A stretch of DNA of 64,000 nt, taken from NCBI RefSeq assembly GCF_030272615.1, contig NC_081415.1:421626757-421690756 (forward strand), in the 5' to 3' direction. Position 1 is the first letter of the stretch, and each line of letters opens with the position of its first letter. The notes below the pieces were generated by a model that saw only the letters and a program-made list of their open reading frames with translations, had not been told where the DNA came from and did no database searches. The DNA is from Cryptomeria japonica (Eukaryota > Streptophyta > Pinopsida > Cupressales > Cupressaceae). Positions 33,101 to 62,274 of this stretch are shown here, one piece after another. Both the position numbers and the translations under genes were made by a program.

Positions 33101-33469
33101 GAACTTTGTTCAAGTAAATTACCAGGGCAGCCATTATGAAGTGCTGGCACCCTAAAAGATGATATGTCTCTCATTCTTTCTAGCCAACAAGTCCCCCGCC
33201 TACATATTGAGCTCTATAAAAAATGTATACCGTTCTAACCCAAATAAATAACAAAAGAAATGATGATGTGAAAAGTCAAGCCCTGCACTTAACTTAATGT
33301 TGCTAGAAATTTTGAAAATGACATGAAGTTTTGAACAAGAAACTACAATAGTTATATCAGAATTAGATGAGAAAAACAGAGCCGAATCACATACAGACAA
33401 AATCATGACTAATGAGCATTCCAAATATACTCCAAAAACCTTGATGAACATTGTAGATTCCTTGAAAAA
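30164..33469. other. Intergenic AT-rich region downstream of SRP54
   Basis: No gene is recognised. It contains a 55-bp tandem duplication (31221-31330) with a diverged third copy near 31420-31475, and two diverged copies of a roughly 130-bp segment near 32040-32170 and 32350-32480. The part next to 33469 should include the SRP54 3' untranslated region, but no single poly(A) site can be chosen. Confidence 0.5.
31221..31330. repeat. 55-bp tandem duplication
   Basis: Two almost identical units start AAATACTAAAATGAGCAC at 31221 and 31276. Confidence 0.9.
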
Positions 33470-51671
<18,202 letters not shown>

Positions 51672-52304
51672 TTTTCCCCCCTGCTAATTCACCCCACAAC
51701 TTTTAAGGTAAAACTTTTCTTTCTGTTCTCGGGGGGTTTCGATGCTTGGACCTATAGAAAACCTCTGCAGAAATTTCGTAGAACTAAGAGGTATTAAATC
51801 TCCGCCCGTAAAGCAGAGACGAAAATAACGAAGAAACAGATGGGAAAAAAAGGATTTTTAATACAGAGATTTGCATTGGGCGAACATTAATGATATGATA
51901 AACGTTTCTTCCCTTCTAATTACGGCCTGCCGTGTTTATTCACTATTGGAAACCCAACGCCTGTACGTCTGTATTTATATTTATATTTATATTTATATTT
52001 TTAGTATTTTTATTTTGCTGTGATACTTTTTTAAAATACTTTTATTGTAATTGAAATTTTAGACTTTTATCGTGGGAAATATTTTTATGAGTATTATATT
52101 TTTTTAATAGGGATGAGTATAATATAAAATATTTTAAATATATTTGTTTAAAAATATATTTATATATTAAGTAGCAAAATAAGGGTGTTGAGTCTTAAAT
52201 ATGGACAGTCTAAAGGTAGCATTAGTAGGTCATTAACAACACATTAAAAGTACCATAGTTCAGATAAAATATCAAAAACATAAACTAAACTAGAGTCAAT
52301 CAAG
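51672..52304 (-). promoter_or_regulatory. SRP54 5' flank and leader
   Basis: This segment lies upstream of the SRP54 start and must hold the leader and core promoter. An ACCTTAAAAG-like context near 51710 and a PyTCTCTG-rich stretch near 51820-51880 (minus strand) could be leader sequence; no single TATA box is convincing. A TTTATA microsatellite lies at 51971-52002. Confidence 0.45.
51971..52002. repeat. Microsatellite (TTTATA)n
   Basis: About five TTTATA units occur upstream of SRP54. Confidence 0.9.
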
Positions 52305-53700
52305 TTAAAAACTGTACCAGTTTATAAAACTATGACAAAAACCACCAAAAAAGAACAAAAACGGGCAATTAAGCAAACATTTTGCCCCAAACTTCAAAAA
52401 AGAATTTAAAGAGCTCTTTATAATTTCCCTCGTTAGTAGCATCATCACCAGGACCATCTTTTGTAGCAAACACAGGGCAGTCGACGAACTATGCATAACT
52501 TTGGAACTAAACCTAGAGATGTTAACCATCTTCTTCTTGAGGTCTGTCACTTTCACCTTCAAAGCAACCATGTCCTTTGTAGTGGCAACGCATTTGATCT
52601 AATTATGACCCTCCTTTGCCAAGCGGATCTTCTCATCTGGGATCTCATTTTTTGATAAGTGCACAGCTTTAGTCAGGTCTAAGAGCATCGGAGTACTCTT
52701 GGAGCTAGTAGCCTTTCCCGAACACATGTCCACATCTTCATTTGTCACTTCCACCTCATCAGGGTCTTCAATCAAGTCATTTGTTTCCATATACTCCTTG
52801 GATTTACTCATCAACCTGTTGAATCGATGGGGATTGGTGTTTTCCCCACCTTTGTCTTCCCCATCACTCTTAATAATGTGGGGTTGGAGCTTCGTGTTTT
52901 TAGCAGGTGGGGTCATTTTTCCTTTTTTTCCTAGAAGATGGAGAGGTGGCCAACTATTTTAGGTCTCTAGTGGTCGTCGAGTGAAGTCCATAAGTGGTCG
53001 GAGTGGTTTTAACATATTTTTAGGGGTGGTCGGGTTGGAATTCATTGGGGTGGAGAAAAGGGTCTTAGTGATTGTCTTGCCAACATCTGGGATTCTAAGG
53101 TGTTTCTTGTTGCTTTCACCAAGAGAATCCAGGGTAGTCGTTGTTGGAGGGGAGTCAGAATGCATAGGAGTCTCAGTAATAGTAATGGGTTTGGGAGGGC
53201 ATAACGCAAGGTAGAACTAATAGAGCCTAAAGATAAGACCTTGATGAAACGTAATGGGTTTCCAAGCATCCTTGATGGAACTTTCAAGGGAATTGAGCAG
53301 GAAGAACGGGAAGCAAATCAAGACATCGTGGTAAAAATAGTTTAACAAAGGAAGAAGGTAATAGTAGTAAAATTTAAACCTACCTTCAAGGGCAAAAAAA
53401 TTCATGATCATGAAGCATACCTAGTCCCAAGGGGATGGGAACATCTCCTAATTGAAGCCACCATGCAGTTTAACTGGGTTTTCCCCATCCTTAAAGAACA
53501 GGGCTAGGCTTTTGTTGCTCGCGACACGACTTTGTTTCCTCCAATTCCTCCCTTTAGTGGGAAGACCAGGGGCTTTGGCAATCACATATTCATTCACTTG
53601 AAATAAGATAACCCTGACCTTCACTTTACAATTTTCCAAGGAAGCAGCAAACTAAATGAAAAGATTTTTATTAAATTCATTCATTGCTCGAAAGCTATAG
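52305..53700 (-). pseudogene. Decayed ORF of about 460 codons, unknown family
   Basis: One minus-strand frame runs from about 53700 to 52305 interrupted only by in-frame stops (near 53448, 53430, 53217, 52959 and 52599) and no frameshift, since sensible protein continues after each stop. Blocks include KVRVILFQVNEYVIAKAPG, ALFFKDGENPVKLHGGFN, ALEGRFKFYYYYLLPLLNY, a Pro/Thr-rich middle and a charged C-terminus with a possible coiled coil. Most stops would derive from Gln codons by C-to-T. It probably was a transposon-borne ORF. No known domain is recognised. Confidence 0.5.
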
Positions 53701-54599
53701 AGAAACCCCACCCTCATAACATATGTGCCAAACAATCCCATTGTCTTTGAATTCAGAATAAGAGCTTGGCTCGATTCTAGCTCTATCCCCTCTCATTTAT
53801 TTAAAAATGTTAAAGAGATCAGTTTTAAATTTTTTATTTAAGATTTTTTTTGTGATATTTTAGTTTATTTTAATATTTTTTACATTATTTATTTTATTTT
53901 TATTTCAAGTGTTATTTCTATTTACTTAAGAGTTGTATTTTTTTTTTATTTTTTTTTAAATTATTTACTCGAGAGCTATTTTATTTACTTGAAAGTTATT
54001 TTATATTGTTACATTATTTTTTTCTTTGCTAGACATGTTGTTGTCTTTTCAGTAAAAAAAATATCATTAAAAAAAAGATCTTTAAAAAGGTTTGTCTTTG
54101 GATATAAAATATTTAGACAAAAAAATTACCAAACCCAAAATGTTTATCAATGATTTTTCTTGTTGCCATCATTGGAGTTGTATTCTCCTCTTTGTTGTGA
54201 AGGGGGGGGAATTGAAAATTGTTAGCTAAATCTAATTAGTTGATAGGTTATTTCTAGTGGGGAACTCCCCACCAGAATCCTCATGTCTCATGACAACTTT
54301 TTTTTGGCATTGCTAGTAAATTCAAACAATTATACACTTTTTTAAGCATTGTCGATAAATTCAAACAAGTATACACTAGATATTGATGCGTTGTTTTTTT
54401 GGTTGTTTTATATAGACATGGTATGTTAGAATTGTCATTTTTTAGTTTAGACATTTTGGTTAAGATGGATATAAGTCTTTTTGCAGCTTGAACCTATAAA
54501 CTTTATCATCTATTAAAACAACCTTAATGATATGATAAATCTCTTTTAATGATATGGGAATGCTTGATGAAATGTTGGTTGGAAATAATATTGTTCGAG
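53701..54599. other. AT-rich intergenic stretch
   Basis: Long T-rich runs (53820-54060) and no coding signal. Confidence 0.5.
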
Positions 54600-55617
54600 T
54601 ATGTGTTTTTATGCATTAACTTCTGTGTGTGCAGCTGGAAGAGAGACTAAGCCAACGAAGAGACATCGATTGCTATTTTAAGAGAGTTGCAGTCCTACTC
54701 AAATAAGGACTGCTAAAACAGTCAATTTGGCAGTTGATGGCCCTAGCAGATCTCCCAATTGCAGTTGATCAGTTTCTATTTTAGAATGTGTGTCGGTCTG
54801 TCGAGAAGATCTAGAGGGTGTCATGGCCTATATTTGTGCATTGGACCAAGTCATGGGATGATTCACCCTTCTATGCTTTTACTTTCAATAAAAGTCGTCC
54901 TCCTAGTCTGTTGGGAATGCATCAACTACGTATTTAATTAGCTGTTGAATTTCCTATAAATCCATCTATCGTGAATGAAGTTTAGAATGCAGTTTTTTTA
55001 TCTTTCAAATACTTAATGTACTTTACTTTCATAGTCTAATAAGGCAAGAGATTTCAGTTATGTCATATCTGTTGTTTAGAATTTCAATGTGCATGAGATG
55101 ATATATAATCTTTAGGTCTGGTTAGAATCTTGGAGGCTTGACCAAGGGGGCCCACTTAGGGAGCATCCACACTTCATTTCTATTCTTTGTTAAGTAAGTT
55201 TACTATTGAGCTTAAGTTTGTTGTTTAAGGTCTTTCGGATGACTGTCCTATAGCCACAAAAACTTCATTATGTGATTGTTCCTGCAACCAAAGAAAAGCA
55301 GAGTTTTAGTTACTAGTTGGGTTAGTTTATTTCTTGCATAGAATTATAACCTTCACATTCAATGGGCCAAGTTAATGTCAATAGAAGCAATGTTAAAATC
55401 TGATGTTTTCCACTACTTTCTTATTTAATTGTTTCAAGTTTGAATTAGTGTTCCTCATAAGTCTCTTAGTGCACATACAGTGCAGTCCTGTTTTGAAGTA
55501 TACGTTCCTAGGTTGACAATTGAATGAATTCCTTAAATGAGTTAGTGATAGTAGAGAATTGAGCTTTTTGATCAAGGAAATAAATCTTAATTACTAAAGC
55601 ATTGCAAGAAACCAACA
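54600..55617 (+). repeat. 5' LTR region of Gypsy element C
   Basis: The right boundary is fixed by the CCAACA end at 55617 beside the PBS. The left boundary is uncertain because the second LTR is outside the window. CAATAAAAG near 54889 could be the poly(A) signal of the R region. Confidence 0.5.
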
Positions 55618-55621
55618 TTTT

Positions 55622-55640
55622 TGGCGTCGTTTCTAGGGAC
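55622..55640 (+). promoter_or_regulatory. Primer-binding site of element C
   Basis: TGGCGTCGTTTCTAGGGAC resembles the common plant Gypsy PBS TGGCGCCGTTGCCGGGGAC with four differences. Confidence 0.7.
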
Positions 55641-55789
55641 AGTGTCAAACTAAGAACTTGTTGGGAATATAGAATTCATAATCTTTTAGCCCCTGTTTGA
55701 TGTTATTAAAAGTTGGTCAAGTATGTAAGTTACCTGAGAAATACAGTTCAGAACTATTACCTAATATTTTGTGTAGGCATATTGGCAAT

Positions 55790-56301
55790 TGAAGCAAAAC
55801 TTGCATTCATAGGAGAAGGAGAAGAAGGGATGCATTAGGAAGGTTTCTTCCCTCTCAGTCTAACCTTGAGATAAATCCTTACCAAGCTCCTGATATAAAT
55901 CTTTTTGTTGAAGCTTTTGTGGCAGCTAGGAACCAAGGTATTTTTGATCTAGAAGAGGGTGATCTTGATTTCTTAATTGAGCCCCCTAAGGAAAATATTC
56001 TACCTTTAGTTCTTTATCAACCAAATATGGCGGGTGTTGGAGGAAGAGCTTCTCCACCTCCTACTTTTGAGTTCCCCATTCCTGATCAATATGATAATAC
56101 AGATCTGAAGAATATACTAGCCTCCTCTCTTCCAAAGTTTTATGGTCTAGTCACTGAAGATCCATATACCTTTTTGTTTGAATTTGATATCCTTTGCAGA
56201 AGCTATGACTATACTACCGATGCTCATAAACTCAAGCTATTCCCTATTGCCCTAAAGGAAGCCACTCTTAGGTGGTTCATGAGTCTAGGTAGGGATATAG
56301 T
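55790..56301 (+). pseudogene. Gypsy gag of element C, cut by element B
   Basis: The frame has an Arg-rich start, then SNLEINPYQAPDINLFVEAF, and the retrotransposon gag core FYGLVTEDPYTFLFEFDIL, KLKLFPIALKEATLRWFMSL. It ends after GRD where element B begins at 56302; the following VVYGENG residues and stop belong to the LTR of B. The remainder of the gag and pol should lie beyond the right edge of the window. Confidence 0.85.
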
Positions 56302-57083
56302 TGTATATGGTGAAAATGGATAACAATAATAACAATATTGAAAGGCTAAAATGAATTCAACCACCAAACCCTAGCCTAACAATCAACAAAGATCCACCAT
56401 AACATATGAAGATAACCTAAGACAATGCAAAATAACTCAAAATCACAAAGATTATACCATCATATGTCCAATAGGGTTTTGATCTCCATTCTTCCTATCT
56501 CCATTGATCTTGCTTGATATATTTGCTCTCAGATTTTTATATGCACAAGAGCTCAACAAAGAATGGAATGTGGTTGCAAGTAGGATCGTAGTGTAGTCAA
56601 TTGCATAAAAGATCATTAGCATGTGTCATTAGGGTTAGACAATGAAGAAAGCATCTCCTTAAATAGAAGACACAATAGGAAATGGAGGGTTAAGATTGAG
56701 AGGTGTAAAAAGGAGGTCGGCTAGGATTAGAGGGTAGGTAAAGGAAATACCAAAATAATGAAAGAGGTAGGTAGTGTAGGAATTAAGAGATGAATGACAT
56801 GTGTCATGGGTAGAAAAAGCTAATGAATTAATTAAATAAATAAAGATTTATTTAATTAATAGAAGAAGTGGGACAATTAAATAAATAAAATATTTATTTA
56901 ATTTAGGAAAAGGATAATTTAAATAAATAAATGTATTTATTTAAATGAGAAATAAGGCTAGAAGAGGATAAATGAATTAATTAAATAAATAAAAATTTAT
57001 TTAATTAATAGAAGAATTAGGCTTAGATAATTAAATAAATAAAATATTTATTTAATTAGACATGACAATTTTGAGTGTCTACA
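56302..57083 (-). repeat. 3' LTR of element B (782 bp)
   Basis: It starts TGTAGACACTC at 57083 on the minus strand and ends at the TG of 56302 (plus). The half near 57083 (56820-57058) holds four AT-rich palindromes of the AATTAAATAAATAAA/TTTATTTAATT type. The left flank is ATAGT, the expected target duplication. Confidence 0.82.
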
Positions 57084-57097
57084 TTTTGCCCCTCTTT
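57084..57097 (-). promoter_or_regulatory. Polypurine tract of element B
   Basis: AAAGAGGGGCAAAA on the minus strand, adjacent to the LTR start. It primes plus-strand DNA synthesis in the family. Confidence 0.85.
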
Positions 57098-57599
57098 GAG
57101 ACAATGCGGCTTGTCGCGTTGTTTCAAAGAAGATAAGATGAACTGATACAGAGTTGCCCCAGAATGGGAATGATATGCCCCCTCGAGAGATTGGATGAAA
57201 ATGTCTGAAAAAAAATTGCAGACAATCTCTCGATAAGAAAGACGGGATAGAATGGGTTGACCGAATAAAGTGACAAAGTCACAGGAAGAAGAATACTGAC
57301 TCGGGAAATGAGGGCGAGGGCTAGGGTAGGCTATAAGATAGACCACGGGCAAAAGACATCCTCATTGTCATCCACACCCTTACAAGATCACAGTGCAGAG
57401 CGAGAAAAGAGCAGCAGCAGTCAGCAGCGATGGCTTTCATTCATAGATTTGACCGTGTTCGCCGATTCCAGCGACCAGCAGATGCAGGATAGCCGGTAAG
57501 TACCCGAAAACCTCCTCGTACTTTCACGCATTTCAAGTTTTATCATTAATGCATGCTAGGTAGCAATAAATGCACTAGGAATAGGATAGTTAAAAAATG

Positions 57600-57905
57600 C
57601 AAAAACGCGGAACCACGTCTGTGTCAGTGCCAGGCGCGTCTGTGTCGGACAGGCGTGTCTGTGTCGGGTCCAGGCGCGTCTGTGCCTGGAACCGCGTTTG
57701 TGCTGAATACGGACACGTTTGTGAAATGTAGAGACGTTTGTGCCCTGTAGGGGCGTTTATGTCATGTAGGGACGTCTGTGTTCCCTGGCCGCGTTTGTGA
57801 ATGGTATAGGCACGTTTGTGTTCAGAAAGCGCGTCTGTGTTGCAGAAGCGCGTTTGTGTAGTCTATAAGCATGTTTATAAGCTTAAAGCGCGTTTGTGTT
57901 GCAAA
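57600..57905. repeat. Degenerate array of CGCGTTTGTGT-like motifs in the PMD intron
   Basis: About a dozen motifs of the form (G)CGT(C/T)TGTG(T/C), often preceded by GC or AC, spaced about 20-30 bp. It is GC-richer than its surroundings. Confidence 0.85.
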
Positions 57906-58027
57906 ATGCATAGGTTGAGTCTTTTTAGGTCAAATCGGCAGTTCTGTGATGAACATACGCTGTCGATTGGATAAGCTGCTGAGAGGATACACTCAAGCAG
58001 GTCCTCTAGGAAGACTAGGATAGATCA

Positions 58028-58275
58028 AGGCACTTTGTGATGAACAGGGAGCACCAAGATAGGCAGCACTTTGTAATGAACAGGGAGTGCGAATGTGAGT
58101 AACACTTTGTGATGAACAGGGAATGTCACACACGTAGTACTGTGTGATGAACAGGGAGTACTACTAGGATAGATAGCAACACTTTGTGATGAACAGTGAG
58201 TGTCACTAGGGTAGATAACCATATGCATTTAGATAGCAAGTAGCATTTTGTGATAAACAGTGAATGCCACGATAA
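58028..58275. repeat. Minisatellite with TTTGTGATGAACAGGGAG unit
   Basis: Seven diverged units of about 30-45 bp share CACTTTGTGATGAACAG. It lies at the end of the PMD intron, just before the acceptor. Confidence 0.88.
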
Positions 58276-58630
58276 CTGACATGATTGATTGGTTGACTGC
58301 AGGAGTATCTGCCTATGTTGGAGTCACGGGAGAGATTCCCATCGACTCAGAGGTTGCGACCAGAGTTGTCGATTCAGGACATGATTTCTATTGAGGAGAT
58401 GGGTCTCACACATGTGCTATATGTGCCCGAGTTTCGGGCAAACATGGGTTTGCTGACTGCACTGGCGGAGAGATGGCACTCCGAGACTTGCATGTTCCAT
58501 TTGCCTATGGGGGAGATGACAGTGACGCTTGAGGACGTCTACAGGATTCTGCATATTTCGATCGATGGAGAGTTGATTCCATATGATCGAGATGGTGACA
58601 GGGAGGCACTGAGACGGGTATTCCAGGATC

Positions 58631-59949
58631 CCGGGTTGGAGATGCGAGCAGGTCACGTGGACTCGAGAAGGACAATGGAAGTCAATCAAGAAAGGGGGAT
58701 GGAAGATAGAAGATATGAACGTGAAAGAGCTTCTTGTGCGGTATCATCATTGAGCTTATTATGGCAAGTAGGTTATGACAATCGAGGCATTTGTTTGACC
58801 CAAAAAGTCATTGTACCTGTTTGCATGGAGATAAGACAGTCACAAACAAGGAATGCCCCAGTTCATACTAGACTCACAATGTCCTCATATCCTTGGACAA
58901 GTCATAGCATTACTAAGAGACAATCGACAGACAGCAAATGCAGATAGGTGACGATACCTCATCCTCGCCTTTCTAGTCAAAGACATCCTGGAGATAGAAT
59001 CTCTAGTCAAAGACATCCTGGAAAAGCTAAAAGACATGTCACCAAAAGATAAAATCAAAACAAAACCAAGACCCGACACCAACATCCACTGTAGTCCTCA
59101 AGTTTAGTGTCTCTTGTCACTTGTATAAGTCGAATTTTGATTGTGGTCACAATGTTCACTTTCACAAAAAGGATAGATAGCACTGAACCATATGTTGTCT
59201 GAGTCTGTTGAAAGATTTGATTTGTTGAAGCCCATTGTTGCTGCTGTGTCTCATTTGAAACTGACTGAATCCATGAAACTAATACTTTATTGTGGAGAAG
59301 ATGGAACTTTATTGTGGACTGGTGATGCAGATGTTGCTTTATTGTGGATTGTGCGCGGATAGACTGAAGGAAGCTGTAAGAAACTGTACTCCTTGAAACA
59401 CGTGATGTTCTTAGTTCCACACCCATTACTAGACGTAGGATTGGTCGTAGTCACAGATAGGATCTGATTTATTATGGATGGAAAGGGAGTGAAAAGGGGG
59501 GGTTATTATGAATGGCTAACCAATCTTAGGTAGATCAATAACAAGCCATGATGGGACTGGGTAATTTTATTATGGATGAATAGGTTGTGAGTGTGTGCAA
59601 AGTGAAAGGATGAAAGAGAATCCTGAAGGATGGAGGAGCAAAGTCTCTACGCATGGCGCTGGTGACCCAGTTTTCACCATGGTACTTGCCCAGGGCGCCA
59701 CCGAAGTGGTTTTCACCGTTGGACGAAATTATTTCTCTTTAATTTTTTCGATTTTTCAATTTTTTTTGTTGTCACAAGGCGCCTGTTTGTCAGGTTTTCA
59801 CCAAGTAACGATTTTTTTGTTTTATAATTTTTTTTTGTATTTTTGAATTTTTTACATTTTTTGTATTTTTGAATTAGGATGCTCTGAAGAGCTTATGTGT
59901 AGAACCTGCGAAGGTGCATGTTGTTGATAGGATCCTCCAAAGGTTCACC
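58631..59949. other. Spacer between PMD remnant and pol of element B
   Basis: No coding signal. A phrase TCTAGTCAAAGACATCCTGG is repeated near 58971 and 59001. T-rich runs lie near 59750-59870. Confidence 0.5.
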
Positions 59950-62274
59950 TTATGTAGTTGAGAGCTGATATGCCCCAGATCCATATACCGCTGTGATGAT
60001 GTAAGGACCAAGCCAGTTTGGTTCGAACTTACCCTTCTTATCTCTGTCTTGCTGATTCTTGGGGTTCTCTCTGAGTACTAAGTCACCTACCTCAAATGTG
60101 CGAGGCTTAACTTTGTGATTGTAACTGCGACTCATTCGTTGTTGGTAAGCCTTGAGATGATTAAAAGCAGTGTGCCTTCGTTCCTCTAGCAGTTCTAGTT
60201 CTTGTAAGCGAGAGACCCTGTAGTCTTCATCGTTGATTATGTTTCTCAAGGAGACCCGTAGAGAAGGTAGCTCGACCTCAATAGGCAAGATGGCTTCAGC
60301 GCCATAGACAAGCGAGTAGGGTGTAGCTCCTGTAGGTGTGCGGACACTTGTGCGATAGGCCCAGAGTGCAGGATTGAGTTGGATATGCCAGTTACGGCCA
60401 GCGTTGTCGACTATCTTTTTAAGGATTTTGAGAATTGTTTTATTAGACGCCTCAGCTTGGCCATTACCTTGGGGGTAATTTGGTGTGGAGAAACGATGGG
60501 AGATATGGAAGTGCTCACAGAGTTCACGAACATCCTGATTTTTGAAAGGACGCCTGTTATCAGTAATAATGGAAGTAGGAATCCCATATCGGCAAATGAT
60601 GTAGTTCAGGATGAAGGTAGCAATTTGTTTCCCAGTAACTTGTGTGAGAGGCACGGCTTCAATCCACTTTGTAAAATACTTTGTGGCTGTAATAATGAAT
60701 TTATGTCCATTGGAAGAAGGAGGGTGAATTTTGCCTATGAGATCGAGTCCCCACTGACAAAAGGGCCAAGGAGATGCAAGTGGTTGTAGTTCCTGTGCTG
60801 GTGCATGTATGAGGTCTCCATGAATTTGACACTGCTTACACTTCTTGACAAACTGATATGCATCTTTTTCCATAGTAGGCCAGTAGTATCCCGTCCTGAT
60901 GAGTTTCTTGGCCAAGGTAGGACCACTAGTATGCGGACCACATATCCCTTCATGCACTTCTCGTAACGCAATCTGAGCTTCGTCATTCTCTAAACATCTA
61001 AGAAGGGTGCCATCTAGACCTCGTCGGTATAGGATATCTGCTAAAATGACGTATCGAGAGGATTGGCGAATGAAAGTGCGGCGTTGATTGTTCGATAGAT
61101 CGGGAGGTAAGATATTGTCGCGAAGGTATGTGAATATGGGACCATATAACTGGGATTCAGGACCAACAACACATATCATTTCCGTAGGAGTGATCTCATA
61201 TGACGGAATCAGCAGGTTGTCTACCAGGAACTCATAGCAGGTCTCATTTTGCGGTAGATCAATGAGCGAAGCAATTGTAGCCATGGCATCAGCAACGCGA
61301 TTCTGTTCTCTTGGTATCTGCTCAAACTCTATCTTTGCAAAGTGTTGTTTCAGATCATCTACCAATTGTTTGTAAGGCATTAGCTTTTCATCTTTTGTTT
61401 GATAATCATCAGTTGCTTGACGGATGACAAGTTGAGAATCCCCAAAAACACGAAGTTCTTGGATCTTCCATTGAACTACAATTCTTAACCCAGTTGTTAA
61501 TGCCTCGTATTCCGCTATATTGTTGGTGCAAGGAAATGACAAGCGGTATGATTTTGGTATAGAATCGCCTTGAGGAGTTATAAAGAGTATACCCGCTCCT
61601 GCCCCGTGTTGTGTATATGAGCCGTCAAAATATAATTGCCATGACTTTGCAGGTGATATTGTTAGAATGGACTCATCTAGAAATTCTGACTGTAGAGGAG
61701 CATCATCTATCATGGGAGCATCTGCCAATTGATCTGCAATTGCTTGTCCTTTTATAGCTTTTCTGTCCACGTATTCAATGTCGAATTCACTCAAAATCAT
61801 TACCCACTTGGCCAGCCGCCTAGTAAGTGTAGCTTTGTTGAGAAGATATTTTAGTGGATCAATTCTGGCAATCAACTTAGTCTTGTGAGTGAGCATATAA
61901 TGTCGTAATTTTTGTGAAGCAAAGACCACAGCGAGACATGCACGCTCGATTGGTGTGTAGTTTAGCTCATATCCCACCAATGTGCGACTGATATAGTAGA
62001 CTGCTCTTTCCTTGCCGTCAGGTATTTGCTGTGCTAGGAGTGCCCCCAGTGCTGTCGGAGTAGCTAATATGTAAAGTAGCAATGGTTGATCTGGAATTGG
62101 TGGCATCAAAATTGGCGGGTTCAAAAGATAGTCTTTGAGCGCCTGAAAAGCCTGTTGACAGTTTTCATCCCATTTGAACTTGATGTTTTTGTGTAGCAGG
62201 TGCTGGAAAGGATTACACTTATCTGCAAGTTGTGCTATGAATCTTCGTATGGACTGGAGTCTCCCTTGTAAAGA
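59950..62274 (-). pseudogene. Pol of element B: RNase H, second RNase H, integrase
   Basis: The 724-codon open part (62124-59950) starts within RT-RNase H (residues about 20-130). The second RNase H has its acidic residues at D167 (YFDGS), E205 (NNIAEYE), D229 (FGDSQ) and D279 (NRVADA). The integrase zinc finger is H391, H398, C429, C432. The catalytic triad is D461 (GLDLIG), D522 (ITDN) and E558 (GNGQAEAS). The end has no chromodomain. A TGA at 62275-62277, probably from an Arg CGA, separates it from RT. TDNRRPF replaces the usual TDNGxQF, which may weaken activity. Confidence 0.92.

Larger units (their letters stand above)
57332..58630 (+). pseudogene. Antisense PMD gene of element B, truncated
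   Basis: TATAAGA (57332) precedes ATG at 57430. Exon 1 (57430-57495) encodes MAFIHRFDRVRRFQRP and one in-frame TAG, then a GTAAGT donor. Exon 2 starts at 58303 after GACTGCAG and is in phase: LRPELSIQDMISIEEMGL, LTALAERWHSE, HLPMGEMTVTLEDVYRIL, ALRRVFQDPG. These are the first PMD blocks, clearly homologous to those in element A. After about 58630 the match stops and unrelated sequence follows, so only about 110 residues of the domain remain. It is on the strand opposite to pol. Confidence 0.8.
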
